Below, in pieces: positions 27,055 to 36,251 of a stretch of 64,000 bases of DNA. A program made the position numbers and the translations under genes. The notes beneath the pieces are model-generated. The model made no database searches, was not told the origin of the DNA, and was given only the letters and a program-made list of their open reading frames with translations. The stretch lies in assembly GCA_017416465.1 (NCBI GenBank), contig JAFQCK010000166.1, forward strand, positions 1 to 64,000, in the 5' to 3' direction. How positions within the stretch are numbered: position 1 is the first letter of the stretch; every line of letters starts with the position of its first letter. The stretch comes from Lachnospiraceae bacterium (lineage in GTDB: Bacteria; Bacillota; Clostridia; Lachnospirales; Lachnospiraceae).

Positions 27055-29739
27055 CTACAAAATTCTACTATTGTGACAAGTCATATAAATCACTTGATAT
27101 TCTTTAGAAATTTCTTTTAAGAGTTCTATTCCTCCCAAAATTTTTTCCTCATCTAAATTCACAAACGGGTCATCAAATACTAAAAATGGTTTCTCACCTT
27201 CATACATTGCATCTACTAAAGCCAGTCTCATACATATCCCTATCAAATCCTGAGAACCTGTACTTAAAAATTCTGTATCCCTTTGCTCACCTTTTTCTAC
27301 AACTTTAATATTAATCTTAGCATCAATTTTACAGTTATCACTCTCTTTATTTGAAAGAATTTCATAATATTTTTTGAAGCTTTCCATAATAGGATTCATA
27401 TATTTTGATGTAAGATTTTCTTTAGCTTTTTGCAGATATTCTCTTATATATTCAGCCACTTTAAGCTTTTTAGAAAGTCTGTCCTTTTCTTCTTTAAGTT
27501 CTGCCAGTAACGATGTATCTTCCATCAGTTCATCAAGTTGCTTAGTAAGTGAATCAATAACACTTTGATAATGATTAATATTATCTAAAACCTGTGTTGT
27601 CGTTTCATTAATATTTGCCTGTCTCTGCTTCAATTCTTCAATAGATTCAGAATTGTCACTTTGAGCAGATTTTCTTATATTTTCTACATCATTCTTTTCT
27701 TCAAATATATTTTTATCTTTTTCAATCCTCTTAATTTCTTCTGTAACTCTTTGATAATTTTTCAAAATAATATTAATGTCATTCAATTGTTTTACAAGAT
27801 TTTCATCAGGTGTAGCTCCTAGTTTAATTATATATTCCTTAATATCTTTTTCTATTTTTTCATACTTAGCTTTTGATGTTATATAATCTGTATTCTTGTC
27901 TTTTAATAATATATAATCTCTTAAATTCATCTGAAGCTCTTGTAATAATTTCACATAATCTTCGCTTTTAATCCTGATTTCCGAAAAATATTTTGAAAGA
28001 ATATTCTGTATATCCAAATTGATTGTTTCATACGCACTTTCATAGCCCTTCATCTCATATATCTGTTTCTTTTTAAGGAGCTCTTTATATCTCTCATAAC
28101 GAGACTTAAGACTATAAATAATATTTAATACTTCTGATTCACAATAAGTTTCTCCAAATCCTCCAATAAAACTTTTCACTTTATCTTCCGTATCCGATAT
28201 TATCTTTTCATCTTTTATTATTTCTTCTTCATACTTTACTAAACTTTCGGATTTTTCCTTAAAAATTCGTTCTCTTTCAATTCTTAGTTCTTTAGCCTTA
28301 CCTGAATTAACAAAATAAATCCCTACTCCAATAAAACCTAAAACCAAACAAAGTATTGGAACAATAATATTTAAATCTCCTACCATAAATAATACAATCG
28401 AAATAATAACGGAAATTATTCCACCAATAAAAAAAGCCTTCGAATTACTATTACCAATATTTTCATTAGAATTAAGAATACTTTCATTCTGAATTTTAAA
28501 ATTATCAAATGCAGCTTTTTTTAGTCCCAAACCTGATTTAATCTCATTTCTTGTATTCCAAGCTCTTATGTTTGCCTCAAAAGCTTCATAGCTCAAATCA
28601 TTACTTTCTGTCTTAGAATATTTATCACTTAAAAATTCAATTTCTTTTATTTCTTCGTCTGATAAATTCTCTGATGCAATACAAAGCTTTAGTTTTGATA
28701 GCTTATCAGCTTTTTCCTTACATTCTAAGATATCTGATTCACTTGGTATTTCATTTTCAAAAATCCTGTTTAAATTATATAAATTATTTTTTTCAACATC
28801 ACTAAGAATGGCATTATCCATCTTTGTTTTTAGAACAGTTAATTCTTCTGCTCTTCTTATCATATCTGTTAAATCAAACTCATTTGGTATCTCGTTCTTA
28901 AATTCAACACTTAAATCATTTGCTTCTTTTTTCTTATCAGCTAAACTTTCACATAATTTATCATAATTTTCTAATTTGGCAAGCATTTCACTATTTCTGC
29001 TTGCCTGCTCAATTTTATTTTGAATCAGAATCAATTCATTTTTATAATTTTCTCTATTATTTTTTTCATTTTCTAATAGTTCATTATTTTTAATAATTGC
29101 AGTTTCTATTTCCTTCCCACTCTCAATCCCTAAAGAAATAGTATGTATCTGTTCTTTAAGTTTATGTATCTCTCCTGTTTTACGTTTCTCTGAAAGTTTA
29201 TTTTTCATATTATCAAGTAGTTTTGCTACTTTTTCATAATTATTGATATCATCAGTATTGTCTGTAAGATTTCCAATCTTTGAATTAACACTGTCTGTAA
29301 CTCTTGTTATACAATCATTTTGTGAAATACAAGCTGTTCTTAAAAAAGATTCCCCATCTATTTTAAACAGTTCTTCTCCAATATTTTCACTAAAATCCGT
29401 TGAATCTAAATTGGTATTATCATCCTTTAATGAAAAAGTATCTTCCGACTTCTTAGTTCCGAACACCCTATACATCTCATATCTTTTTCCATTAGCTTCA
29501 AAAGTAATTCTTCCACCGTATGTTCCACCTTGCCATGGTCTGAATTTCTTTCTGTCATTATCAATTATTTTTTTTGCCGTCTCGTTAGAAAATCCGAAAA
29601 ACATTACTTTAATAAATGTTACCAGAGTGCTTTTTCCCCAACCGTTTTCCTGATTAATAACATTTGAAGTACCGGAAAAATCTATATCCAAATCACTTAA
29701 CTTACCAAAATTCTCTATGTGACAATTAATAAGCTTCAT
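27055..29739 (-). CDS. SbcC/YhaN-like SMC-type ATPase
   Basis: An 894-residue ATPase. An N-terminal half-ATPase with Walker A (G-W-G-K-S-T-L, about 34-40) and a C-terminal half with the signature STGSQDLIG and Walker B FLVFDDPFVNLDEE flank long coiled coils (about 180-440 and 530-800). Two hydrophobic helices sit in the centre (about 430-475), an arrangement typical of the YhaN type and unlike classical SbcC with its zinc hook. It presumably forms a complex with the nuclease encoded 1 nt upstream. The complex trims DNA ends or hairpins. Missing zinc-hook C-x-x-C is a family trait, not a defect. Confidence 0.9.
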   Translation of the reverse strand: MKLINCHIENFGKLSDLDIDFSGTSNVINQENGWGKSTLVTFIKVMFFGFSNETAKKIIDNDRKKFRPWQGGTYGGRITFEANGKRYEMYRVFGTKKSEDTFSLKDDNTNLDSTDFSENIGEELFKIDGESFLRTACISQNDCITRVTDSVNSKIGNLTDNTDDINNYEKVAKLLDNMKNKLSEKRKTGEIHKLKEQIHTISLGIESGKEIETAIIKNNELLENEKNNRENYKNELILIQNKIEQASRNSEMLAKLENYDKLCESLADKKKEANDLSVEFKNEIPNEFDLTDMIRRAEELTVLKTKMDNAILSDVEKNNLYNLNRIFENEIPSESDILECKEKADKLSKLKLCIASENLSDEEIKEIEFLSDKYSKTESNDLSYEAFEANIRAWNTRNEIKSGLGLKKAAFDNFKIQNESILNSNENIGNSNSKAFFIGGIISVIISIVLFMVGDLNIIVPILCLVLGFIGVGIYFVNSGKAKELRIERERIFKEKSESLVKYEEEIIKDEKIISDTEDKVKSFIGGFGETYCESEVLNIIYSLKSRYERYKELLKKKQIYEMKGYESAYETINLDIQNILSKYFSEIRIKSEDYVKLLQELQMNLRDYILLKDKNTDYITSKAKYEKIEKDIKEYIIKLGATPDENLVKQLNDINIILKNYQRVTEEIKRIEKDKNIFEEKNDVENIRKSAQSDNSESIEELKQRQANINETTTQVLDNINHYQSVIDSLTKQLDELMEDTSLLAELKEEKDRLSKKLKVAEYIREYLQKAKENLTSKYMNPIMESFKKYYEILSNKESDNCKIDAKINIKVVEKGEQRDTEFLSTGSQDLIGICMRLALVDAMYEGEKPFLVFDDPFVNLDEEKILGGIELLKEISKEYQVIYMTCHNSRIL

Positions 29740-29740
29740 G

Positions 29741-30844
29741 TTATTCCTCCATTTCTCCTGCCAATGCCTGTATACCCATTCTTATAACTTCCGCTTTCAT
29801 ATCTTCATCAAGTTCACAAGAAGCTTTTACTATTCTTACAAATTCTCCTTTTAATGACATATCAAGCATATAATCATCATAATTTACAGTTATTTTACTA
29901 TTGTCATATATTTTCACAAAAAAGTATCTGTTCTTTATTTTTTCCCAAATATAATCTATATCTTTTTCGCATTCAACCGACGTTTTTCCAATAAGCACTA
30001 CTTTCACAAGACTATTATCCGAATATGCTTCTTCGTCAAGTTCATTTTCTACTACATCCATAATCTCTGTCGTAGTCATGCAATCGGTAATATCAACTTC
30101 TTTTGTGAAAATATTTCTATATGCAAAAGGTACAAACTCACTTACAACTGTTTTCTTTTCATCATCTATATTTAAAATAACAAAACCATGCTCACCACAT
30201 TCATCAAAACCACGACCTTCAAGACATCCGCTATAACAATACTTTCCTCTTGCATCAAGACTTCCTTCTTTGTAGGCATGAATATGTCCAAGTGCAAGAT
30301 AATCTATTCCTTTGTACTTTAATGCACTAAGATTAATAATCTCTGTTTTATCTTTCCCCTGATATTCTGACTCTTGTCCGTGCAATACTACAATATTAAA
30401 TTTATCAGCATCAAGTACTAATGAATTATATAGTGAATTAGAATTCTCTTTGCCAAGCTCTGCCCCACAGATTCTTATTATGTCGCTATTTTTTGGACAA
30501 TACTCTGTCCAGTTCTCCTTGAATAATTTGAGATTATCAGGAACAGAATCTAAAGCATTTAAAAAACTATTCTCATCATGATTACCTCTCAAATAATAAA
30601 ATTCTATTTCAGGATATTTGCATATAGAATCATATACAATATTCCTTGCAGTTGCTGAAACGGTTTTAGAATCAAACAAATCTCCTGCAATAATTATAGC
30701 ATCAACACCACTATTGTAAGCATAATCAACCATTCTTACAAAAGTCTGCAATAATTCATTCTTTCTTATCTTTGCTTTTTCTTTTGATAAATTGGCTTCC
30801 ATCTTTGAATCCAAATGTATATCTGCGCAATGTAATATTTTCAT
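29741..30844 (-). CDS. SbcD/YhaO-like DNA repair nuclease
   Basis: A 367-residue metallophosphoesterase. Motifs D-I-H-L-D (about 8-12), A-G-D-L-F-D (about 53-58), R-G-N-H-D-E (about 94-99), L-H-G-Q-E (near 160) and L-G-H-I-H (near 190) supply the two-metal site of SbcD/Mre11 nucleases. A C-terminal part (about 250-367) should bind the partner ATPase. The 1-nt gap to the following ATPase gene indicates translational coupling. The pair corresponds to YhaO-YhaN of Firmicutes, a paralogue of SbcDC. It should act on DNA ends and secondary structures such as the palindromes found in this window. Confidence 0.92.
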   Translation of the reverse strand: MKILHCADIHLDSKMEANLSKEKAKIRKNELLQTFVRMVDYAYNSGVDAIIIAGDLFDSKTVSATARNIVYDSICKYPEIEFYYLRGNHDENSFLNALDSVPDNLKLFKENWTEYCPKNSDIIRICGAELGKENSNSLYNSLVLDADKFNIVVLHGQESEYQGKDKTEIINLSALKYKGIDYLALGHIHAYKEGSLDARGKYCYSGCLEGRGFDECGEHGFVILNIDDEKKTVVSEFVPFAYRNIFTKEVDITDCMTTTEIMDVVENELDEEAYSDNSLVKVVLIGKTSVECEKDIDYIWEKIKNRYFFVKIYDNSKITVNYDDYMLDMSLKGEFVRIVKASCELDEDMKAEVIRMGIQALAGEMEE

Positions 30845-30903
30845 TTTTCACCAATCCTTATTCGTAGCAATTGTATCTATAAATTAAGCTTTTGAAAATT
30901 TAA

Positions 30904-31034
30904 TTAATAAGACTTTGTGCATACTCTCACTCCGCCTATCGTACAATTCCAGCTCATTTGTTCGTCTTCGACGTACAAATAACGCCGAATTGTACGCCCA
31001 AAGTCGCAATTCGTTATGCACTAAGTCTTAATAA
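30904..31034. repeat. Large nested hairpin element of about 130 bp
   Basis: The outer arms TTAATAAGACTT-x-GTGCATA (30904-30923) and its inverse (31014-31034) enclose middle arms GTACAATTC (30941-30949) and GAATTGTAC (30987-30995), which in turn enclose ATTTGT (30956-30961) and ACAAAT (30975-30980). It is non-coding and lies between the bile salt hydrolase 3' end and the nuclease gene start. The design resembles MITE or REP-like palindromic elements. Confidence 0.75.
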
Positions 31035-31096
31035 TTTGTTTCACGATGCTTAGTATTTATAATTATATATTTTTTACTATTATACCAAAAAAAGTA

Positions 31097-32071
31097 TTAA
31101 TTTTGACAATATATATTAGATTTTTTTATTACTTCAAAAGATTTTAATTTACTGCTGTTCAAATTACATTTATTCATGTCTACCCCTGTAATCTGACTGT
31201 TATCATATGTCTTGTAATAGTATATTCCTTTTTCTAAATCCATGCATGAACTGTAAATGGTATACTCATATTTATCATTCTCTATATGAACACAACCCTT
31301 TAGTTGCTCAACTGAAGTCAAAATATGAAAAAACTGACTAATATCTTCTTCTATATTACCACCTTTAAGAATATTTGATTTTATAAATGAGGCTCTAATA
31401 AATCTTGAGACAGAAGATACATCTCCCGGTAATCCCATTGCTCCCATTCCTCTACTGTAAGCCTTTAAATCAAGATTTTTATCAAAAAAATTGTTTGGTG
31501 TCTCTTTACTTAGAGTCATATAATTATTAAGGTTAAATAATTGATAATCAAATGTAGGACTATTAGTAAGTACACCAACCGGATTATCATAAGTTTTTAA
31601 CCCACTTTTTTCACTTTCTACAACTACTGATAATTCTCCATCTGATATAAGCCAATGCATTGGTGTGAGTGGTAAATCTTCACTAAAATTAACATCAACT
31701 ATATTAATTTTCTCTAACAGCTTTTTTACTTCGTAAATATTTTTACAACTTCCTAAAATATATGGGATTAATTCGAACGGTGTAATATTTTCTTTTTCGT
31801 CATCAAACTTATTATACTTTGCATATCCCGGAAAACTCAAACCTGCCATTGCAAGTCCCTTATCATTCATTCCATCATAATAAAGCGGATAATTATCAAC
31901 CACATAAGCCATCCCGATAATTGCATAATGGCATTTTATCTCTTTTCTTTTTCTAAACTTTAATTCAAAGTTTTTAGGTGTAATTGTAACTGTTTCATCA
32001 TAAAAATATTCAAGGTCTAAATTTCTTCCAAAAAAAGATTTATGTCCCTTATAAGCTATTGCTGTACACAT
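31097..32071 (-). CDS. bsh: Bile salt hydrolase / choloylglycine hydrolase
   Basis: A 324-residue Ntn-hydrolase that removes glycine or taurine from conjugated bile acids. The nucleophile Cys2 follows Met1, and Arg16, Asp19, Asn170 (in V-L-T-N-S-P) and Arg223 (in V-S-R-F-I-R) match catalytic positions of known enzymes. The whole protein resembles Lactobacillus bile salt hydrolases, including D-Y-Q-L-F-N-L-N-N-Y and Y-Y-K-T-Y-D-N-S-Q-I. The position equivalent to the conserved Asn82 is Ser79 (A-G-L-S-F-P), the one deviation seen. No signal peptide, so cytoplasmic. It supports a gut lifestyle. A penicillin V acylase activity is less likely. Confidence 0.92.
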   Translation of the reverse strand: MCTAIAYKGHKSFFGRNLDLEYFYDETVTITPKNFELKFRKRKEIKCHYAIIGMAYVVDNYPLYYDGMNDKGLAMAGLSFPGYAKYNKFDDEKENITPFELIPYILGSCKNIYEVKKLLEKINIVDVNFSEDLPLTPMHWLISDGELSVVVESEKSGLKTYDNPVGVLTNSPTFDYQLFNLNNYMTLSKETPNNFFDKNLDLKAYSRGMGAMGLPGDVSSVSRFIRASFIKSNILKGGNIEEDISQFFHILTSVEQLKGCVHIENDKYEYTIYSSCMDLEKGIYYYKTYDNSQITGVDMNKCNLNSSKLKSFEVIKKSNIYCQN

Positions 32072-32171
32072 ACTCCCTCCCTAGTTCCAAAGACTTTATA
32101 ATATTATTTAATAATTATTACTCTTTAACAGAATCAGATGCAAAAAAGAATAATTAATAAAACTTTTAATA

Positions 32172-32960
32172 CTATCCAATACCTAGCTTTAATCTATTCA
32201 ATGCTATCTTCGCATTCTCAATCGTCTTACTCGTAAATCCCTCATTTAAAAGTTCTTCTTCTGATGCACCATTTCTTAACTCGAGGATAACCGTTACCAA
32301 ATCTTGTTGCATTCCTTCTCCATATTCCTCAACTAACTTACACATATCACCACTACCTTTCTTCTCTTTTAATACCCTAATTGCTCTACATATCTTAGGA
32401 AATCTTTCATCATTTGGTATAACTTCACTCACAAAAATTTTCATTAAATCTGCTATATCTGATTTGTCATCTACTTTAGCATTTACATACACTTCATCAA
32501 TTCCATAATTAACAATATAATTTGTTCCCTTTAATACTTTCTCTACATAATAAACTGTTTTTCCTTTTTCAAAAATATCAAAGCTAGAAATATAAATTAT
32601 GCATATATTTGGTAAATATTTATATTCTATCCCTTTTTCTGTTATATATGTATCAATATTAGCACTGTTATATCTTACTCTCTTAATATGATCATCATCA
32701 TCTGACCTTTGAACTTCAATATTGTAATATTTATTTTTCAAATCCTTACATAAAACATCCAAAACAACTGACTTTGCTATTACATTTCTTAAATTTTTCT
32801 GTGGTTTTATTTCCAATAACTTTAAACTCTTATTTTGTAAAATTATCTGCAACAATTCCTCACAGAATCCCTCCTGTTCTGCAAGTTTCTGAAAAAATAT
32901 GTCATCTATAGGTCTAAGTTTTTCTATAACCTCTTCTATACTTGTACTCTTACTTCTCAT
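32172..32960 (-). CDS. Rpn/PD-(D/E)XK family recombination-promoting nuclease
   Basis: A 262-residue protein of the Rpn (transposase_31-like) group. The segment S-V-V-L-D-V-L-C-K-D followed by Y-Y-N-I-E-V-Q-R gives the D...ExQ nuclease core of this PD-(D/E)XK branch. The start P-I-D-D-I-F-F-Q-K-L and the helical C-terminus with repeated E-E-L-L-x-x-G-F are typical. The ATG at 32960 has GGAGGT 3-4 nt upstream. Such genes occur in many copies in Lachnospiraceae genomes; E. coli Rpn proteins are DNA endonucleases. Whether this copy moves or acts in defence is not evident. No flanking inverted repeats seen. Confidence 0.85.
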   Translation of the reverse strand: MRSKSTSIEEVIEKLRPIDDIFFQKLAEQEGFCEELLQIILQNKSLKLLEIKPQKNLRNVIAKSVVLDVLCKDLKNKYYNIEVQRSDDDDHIKRVRYNSANIDTYITEKGIEYKYLPNICIIYISSFDIFEKGKTVYYVEKVLKGTNYIVNYGIDEVYVNAKVDDKSDIADLMKIFVSEVIPNDERFPKICRAIRVLKEKKGSGDMCKLVEEYGEGMQQDLVTVILELRNGASEEELLNEGFTSKTIENAKIALNRLKLGIG

Positions 32961-33152
32961 TCGACCTCCATTAGTTAAATATTCAGACTCAATACACAGG
33001 TATTTATTTATCACATTTTAACATTCATTCTTTAATCAGTCAATATTCAACATTTATTAATTCGTATAAAAAATTTTTCCGCTTTCTATAAATTCTAGTC
33101 AAATATTATATAATTTTTTCAAGATTTTTTTTCATATTGTGAAAATTTTCTC

Positions 33153-33181
33153 TTGAAAGATAGAAGACAAGCATATATAAT
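33153..33181 (+). promoter_or_regulatory. Sigma-A promoter of the CofE-like gene
   Basis: TTGAAA (33153-33158) and TATAAT (33176-33181) are separated by 17 bp, 51 nt before the start codon. Confidence 0.75.
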
Positions 33182-33231
33182 AAATATGCATTTTTTATAA
33201 TGTACTAAATTAGAATGTGAAGGTAAACAAA

Positions 33232-34422
33232 ATGGAAAGACGAGTAGGAACAGTTTCAAGAGGTATTCGCTGCCCAATTATCAGGGAAGGCGATAATTTA
33301 GTTGACATTGCCGTAACAAGTGTTATGGAGGCTGCTGCAAGCGAAGGATTCTCATTCAATGACAGAGACGTCATCTCAATAACAGAATCCATTGTTGCCA
33401 GAGCACAGGGTAATTATGCATCTGTACAGGATATCGCAGATGACGTAAGAAACAAATTAGGTGGAGAAACAATTGGTGTTATTTTCCCTATTTTATCCCG
33501 TAATCGTTTTGCAATCTGTTTAAAAGGTATTGCAATGGGTGCTAAAAAAGTAGTTTTAATGTTAAGCTATCCAAGTGACGAAGTAGGAAATGCTCTTTTA
33601 ACTTATGACCAGTTAGATGATGCAGGAATTAATCCTTACAGTGACGTATTATCTTTAGAAAGATACCGCGAATTATTTGGTGAAAACAAACATGAATTCA
33701 CAGGTGTTGACTATGTTCAGTACTACTCTGACATAATTACAGAGGCTGGTGCAGAAGTTGAAGTAGTATTTGCTAATCAGGCTAAAACTATTTTAGATTA
33801 CACAGATTGTGTATTAACTTGCGATATCCATACACGCGCAAGAACAAAACGCATCTTAAAGGCTGCCGGAGCCAAAGTAGTATGTGGTCTTGATGATATA
33901 TTAAACGCTCCTGTAAATAATAGTGGATATAATTCAAAATATGGTTTATTAGGCTCTAACAAGTCTACAGAAGATAAAATCAAATTATTCCCACAGGAAT
34001 GTCAGGACTTAGTTGAAGCTATTCAGGCAGAAATGCTTAAACAGACAGGTAAGCATGTAGAAGTTATGGTTTATGGTGATGGTGCATTTAAAGATCCACA
34101 GGGTAAGATTTGGGAATTAGCAGATCCTGTTGTATCACCTGCATTTACAAGTGGACTTATTGGAACTCCAAATGAATTAAAGCTTAAATATCTTGCAGAT
34201 AATGATTTCAAGGATTTAAGTGGTGCAGAACTTAAAGAAGCTATATCAAACAGCATCAAAGCTAAAGATTCTAACCTTGTTGGAAATATGGCTTCTCAGG
34301 GAACAACACCTAGACAGCTTACAGATTTAATTGGTTCTTTATGCGACCTTACAAGTGGTTCAGGAGATAAGGGAACACCAATTATCTTAGTTCAGGGCTA
34401 CTTCGATAACTTTACAGATTAA
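33232..34422 (+). CDS. Coenzyme F420-0:L-glutamate ligase-like (CofE family) protein
   Basis: A 396-residue protein with the CofE/FbiB ligase fold: the start G-I-R-C-P-I-I-R-E-G-D, then D-V-I-S-I-T-E-S-I-V-A-R-A-Q-G, the C-D-I-H-T-R-A-R segment and the V-M-V-Y-G-D-G-A-F metal-binding segment. CofE adds glutamate to coenzyme F420-0 via GTP. No other F420 gene appears in this window, and Lachnospiraceae are not known to make F420, so the real substrate may be another gamma-glutamyl acceptor. The ATG at 33232 is preceded by GAAGGT; an in-frame GTG five codons upstream lacks a site. It is monocistronic with a clear promoter and terminator. Confidence 0.85.
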   Translation: MERRVGTVSRGIRCPIIREGDNLVDIAVTSVMEAAASEGFSFNDRDVISITESIVARAQGNYASVQDIADDVRNKLGGETIGVIFPILSRNRFAICLKGIAMGAKKVVLMLSYPSDEVGNALLTYDQLDDAGINPYSDVLSLERYRELFGENKHEFTGVDYVQYYSDIITEAGAEVEVVFANQAKTILDYTDCVLTCDIHTRARTKRILKAAGAKVVCGLDDILNAPVNNSGYNSKYGLLGSNKSTEDKIKLFPQECQDLVEAIQAEMLKQTGKHVEVMVYGDGAFKDPQGKIWELADPVVSPAFTSGLIGTPNELKLKYLADNDFKDLSGAELKEAISNSIKAKDSNLVGNMASQGTTPRQLTDLIGSLCDLTSGSGDKGTPIILVQGYFDNFTD

Positions 34423-34455
34423 TACCCTTTATTTAAATATTAATTCAAAAAAGCA

Positions 34456-34501
34456 TAAAAAATCAACGCTATATCTTAGAAAGGTATAGCGTTAATTTTT
34501 T
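34456..34501. terminator. Bidirectional terminator
   Basis: AACGCTATA (34465-34473) and TATAGCGTT (34485-34493) form a stem flanked by A-run and T-run, between the convergent CofE-like and receptor genes. Confidence 0.85.
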
Positions 34502-34536
34502 ATAGTTTTAATTTAATTTTTCGATATAATATATTC

Positions 34537-36102
34537 CTATTTTATCATTGTTGATGAAATTTCCTGAAGTTGTTTTGCATCTTCAACAACCAAATTCATA
34601 TGATTTTTATAGCTTTCCATAGCATCCACAATTGATTCAACCACTGACTGATTTTCTTCAGATGATGCTGACATTTCTGCAATCTTATCTTTAAGACGCT
34701 CAAATATTTTATCAACATCTGACACATTTTCATTCTGTCTTTCAATATTTTCATACAATGAATCAAACTGATTAATAAGACCATCAAAACCATCTGTCAG
34801 TTCACTCATTGCATTAATAGATTCATCAATCGCAGAAACACTTTCTAACAACTGTTCTTTAGTCTGTTCTATCTGTGTCTTCATATTCTTTACAACTTTA
34901 ATAACCTGTGTTGAACAACTGTTACTATCAACAGCAAGGTCTTGAACTTTTCCGGCAACTACCGCAAATCCTTTTCCTGATTCTCCTGCTCTTGCTGCCT
35001 CAATTGAAGCATTTAAAGCAAGCATTTTTGTACTGGCATCTATATTTGTTAATCTCTCCGCAACTTTTGAAATTTCTTCAATCTGTTCTTGTAAAAGTGT
35101 AAATACACTATTAGTTTCATCTATCGTTTTCTTAACCATATTCATTGATGAATCCATCTGTGCAATATTATTCTTACTTTCTTCAAGAGAAACTTCTACA
35201 TTCTTAACTTCTCGGTTAAGCTCGCCAATATGATTTTCTGTAACCTTCATACGTTCGTGTACATCTGCACAAGTAAGCTCAACATCTTTTGTTCCCTGTG
35301 TAATATCCAGAGAACCTTTTCTAAGCTCCAACGCATTTTCCTCTAACTTATCGTTAACAACTCTCATACCATCAATTCTGCTTGATGAATTATTATAGCT
35401 TTCATTAAGTTCTTCACTTACTTTATAAATAGAGTTAAGAAGTTTTTCTGCCTCTTCTGCTCTTACCATACTCATTTCAATGAAAGCACGACCTCTCTTA
35501 ATAACAAGATTAATAACAAAGGCTGCAACATCAAAACATGCTATACACATTATGTACTGTGATAATGGGTCTGCCTTATCCGGATTAATGAAATATAAAG
35601 CGATTAAAATAATTGTTATAAGTACTGTCTGAATCTTTGTGTATAATGGCTCTAAATATAGTCCTGAAATTGCAAGCACTGCTAAAAACAACGGAAAATC
35701 GTCACTATAATAAGCTCCACTACTTATAGATATAATAAAAGTCAAAAACACGAGACATATACACATAACTAACTGTTGCTTTAATTGTGACACGTGTAAT
35801 TTTTTCATTAAGAATTGTACTAACCAGAAAACAAACAGACAAACACCAATTACAATTGCTCCCTGTAAACTTTTACTTAACACATTCTTGATAAAAAATA
35901 CTCCTGCGACTGAAAATGTCATAATTAACATTATTTTAAAAATCTTCTCTTGTGATACAGGTGGTTTTACTTCTTTTTTCCTTTCTGCCTTCTCTTCAAC
36001 AATTTTTTCTTTTTTTGTTTTTTTCTTTTTATTCTTCTCTACGCTAATACTTTCTTTTAATTCTTCAACTTCATCTTCACTTAGTTCTTTGTTATTCTCC
36101 AT
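34537..36102 (-). CDS. Methyl-accepting chemotaxis protein with six-helix membrane domain
   Basis: A 521-residue receptor. A cytoplasmic Lys/Glu-rich head (about 1-50) precedes six membrane helices (about 52-205) with only short loops, so there is no extracytoplasmic ligand domain. A coiled coil follows, with the MCP signalling tip (about 345-395) carrying L-A-L-N-A-S-I-E-A-A-R-A-G-E-S-G-K-G. The tip interacts with CheA/CheW. It probably senses membrane or intracellular state. No HAMP domain is obvious. It is monocistronic. Confidence 0.88.
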   Translation of the reverse strand: MENNKELSEDEVEELKESISVEKNKKKKTKKEKIVEEKAERKKEVKPPVSQEKIFKIMLIMTFSVAGVFFIKNVLSKSLQGAIVIGVCLFVFWLVQFLMKKLHVSQLKQQLVMCICLVFLTFIISISSGAYYSDDFPLFLAVLAISGLYLEPLYTKIQTVLITIILIALYFINPDKADPLSQYIMCIACFDVAAFVINLVIKRGRAFIEMSMVRAEEAEKLLNSIYKVSEELNESYNNSSSRIDGMRVVNDKLEENALELRKGSLDITQGTKDVELTCADVHERMKVTENHIGELNREVKNVEVSLEESKNNIAQMDSSMNMVKKTIDETNSVFTLLQEQIEEISKVAERLTNIDASTKMLALNASIEAARAGESGKGFAVVAGKVQDLAVDSNSCSTQVIKVVKNMKTQIEQTKEQLLESVSAIDESINAMSELTDGFDGLINQFDSLYENIERQNENVSDVDKIFERLKDKIAEMSASSEENQSVVESIVDAMESYKNHMNLVVEDAKQLQEISSTMIK

Positions 36103-36176
36103 AAATCTTCTCCTTTGCTTTTATTTTTTAAAATTTTTCGCCTCATATATCTAACACATATTTTACCACTTTACTA

Positions 36177-36237
36177 TATAAAGAAAAAGACTTATATTTA
36201 AAAAATCAAATTTAAATATAAGTCTTCTTTCTTTATA
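36177..36237 (-). terminator. Long palindromic terminator after the amidase gene
   Basis: Two arms of about 26 nt (36177-36202 and 36211-36237) sharing GACTTATATTTAAA and TTTAAATATAAGTC with one or two bulges form a very long stem. It follows the amidase gene in the minus direction. Confidence 0.75.
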
Positions 36238-36251
36238 AAATTCCCTAAACT

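Noticed and set aside
27055-30844. Classical SbcCD (sbcC/sbcD symbols)
   Set aside because: The ATPase has central membrane-type helices and no zinc hook, which fits the YhaN/YhaO branch better, so no sbc symbols were given.
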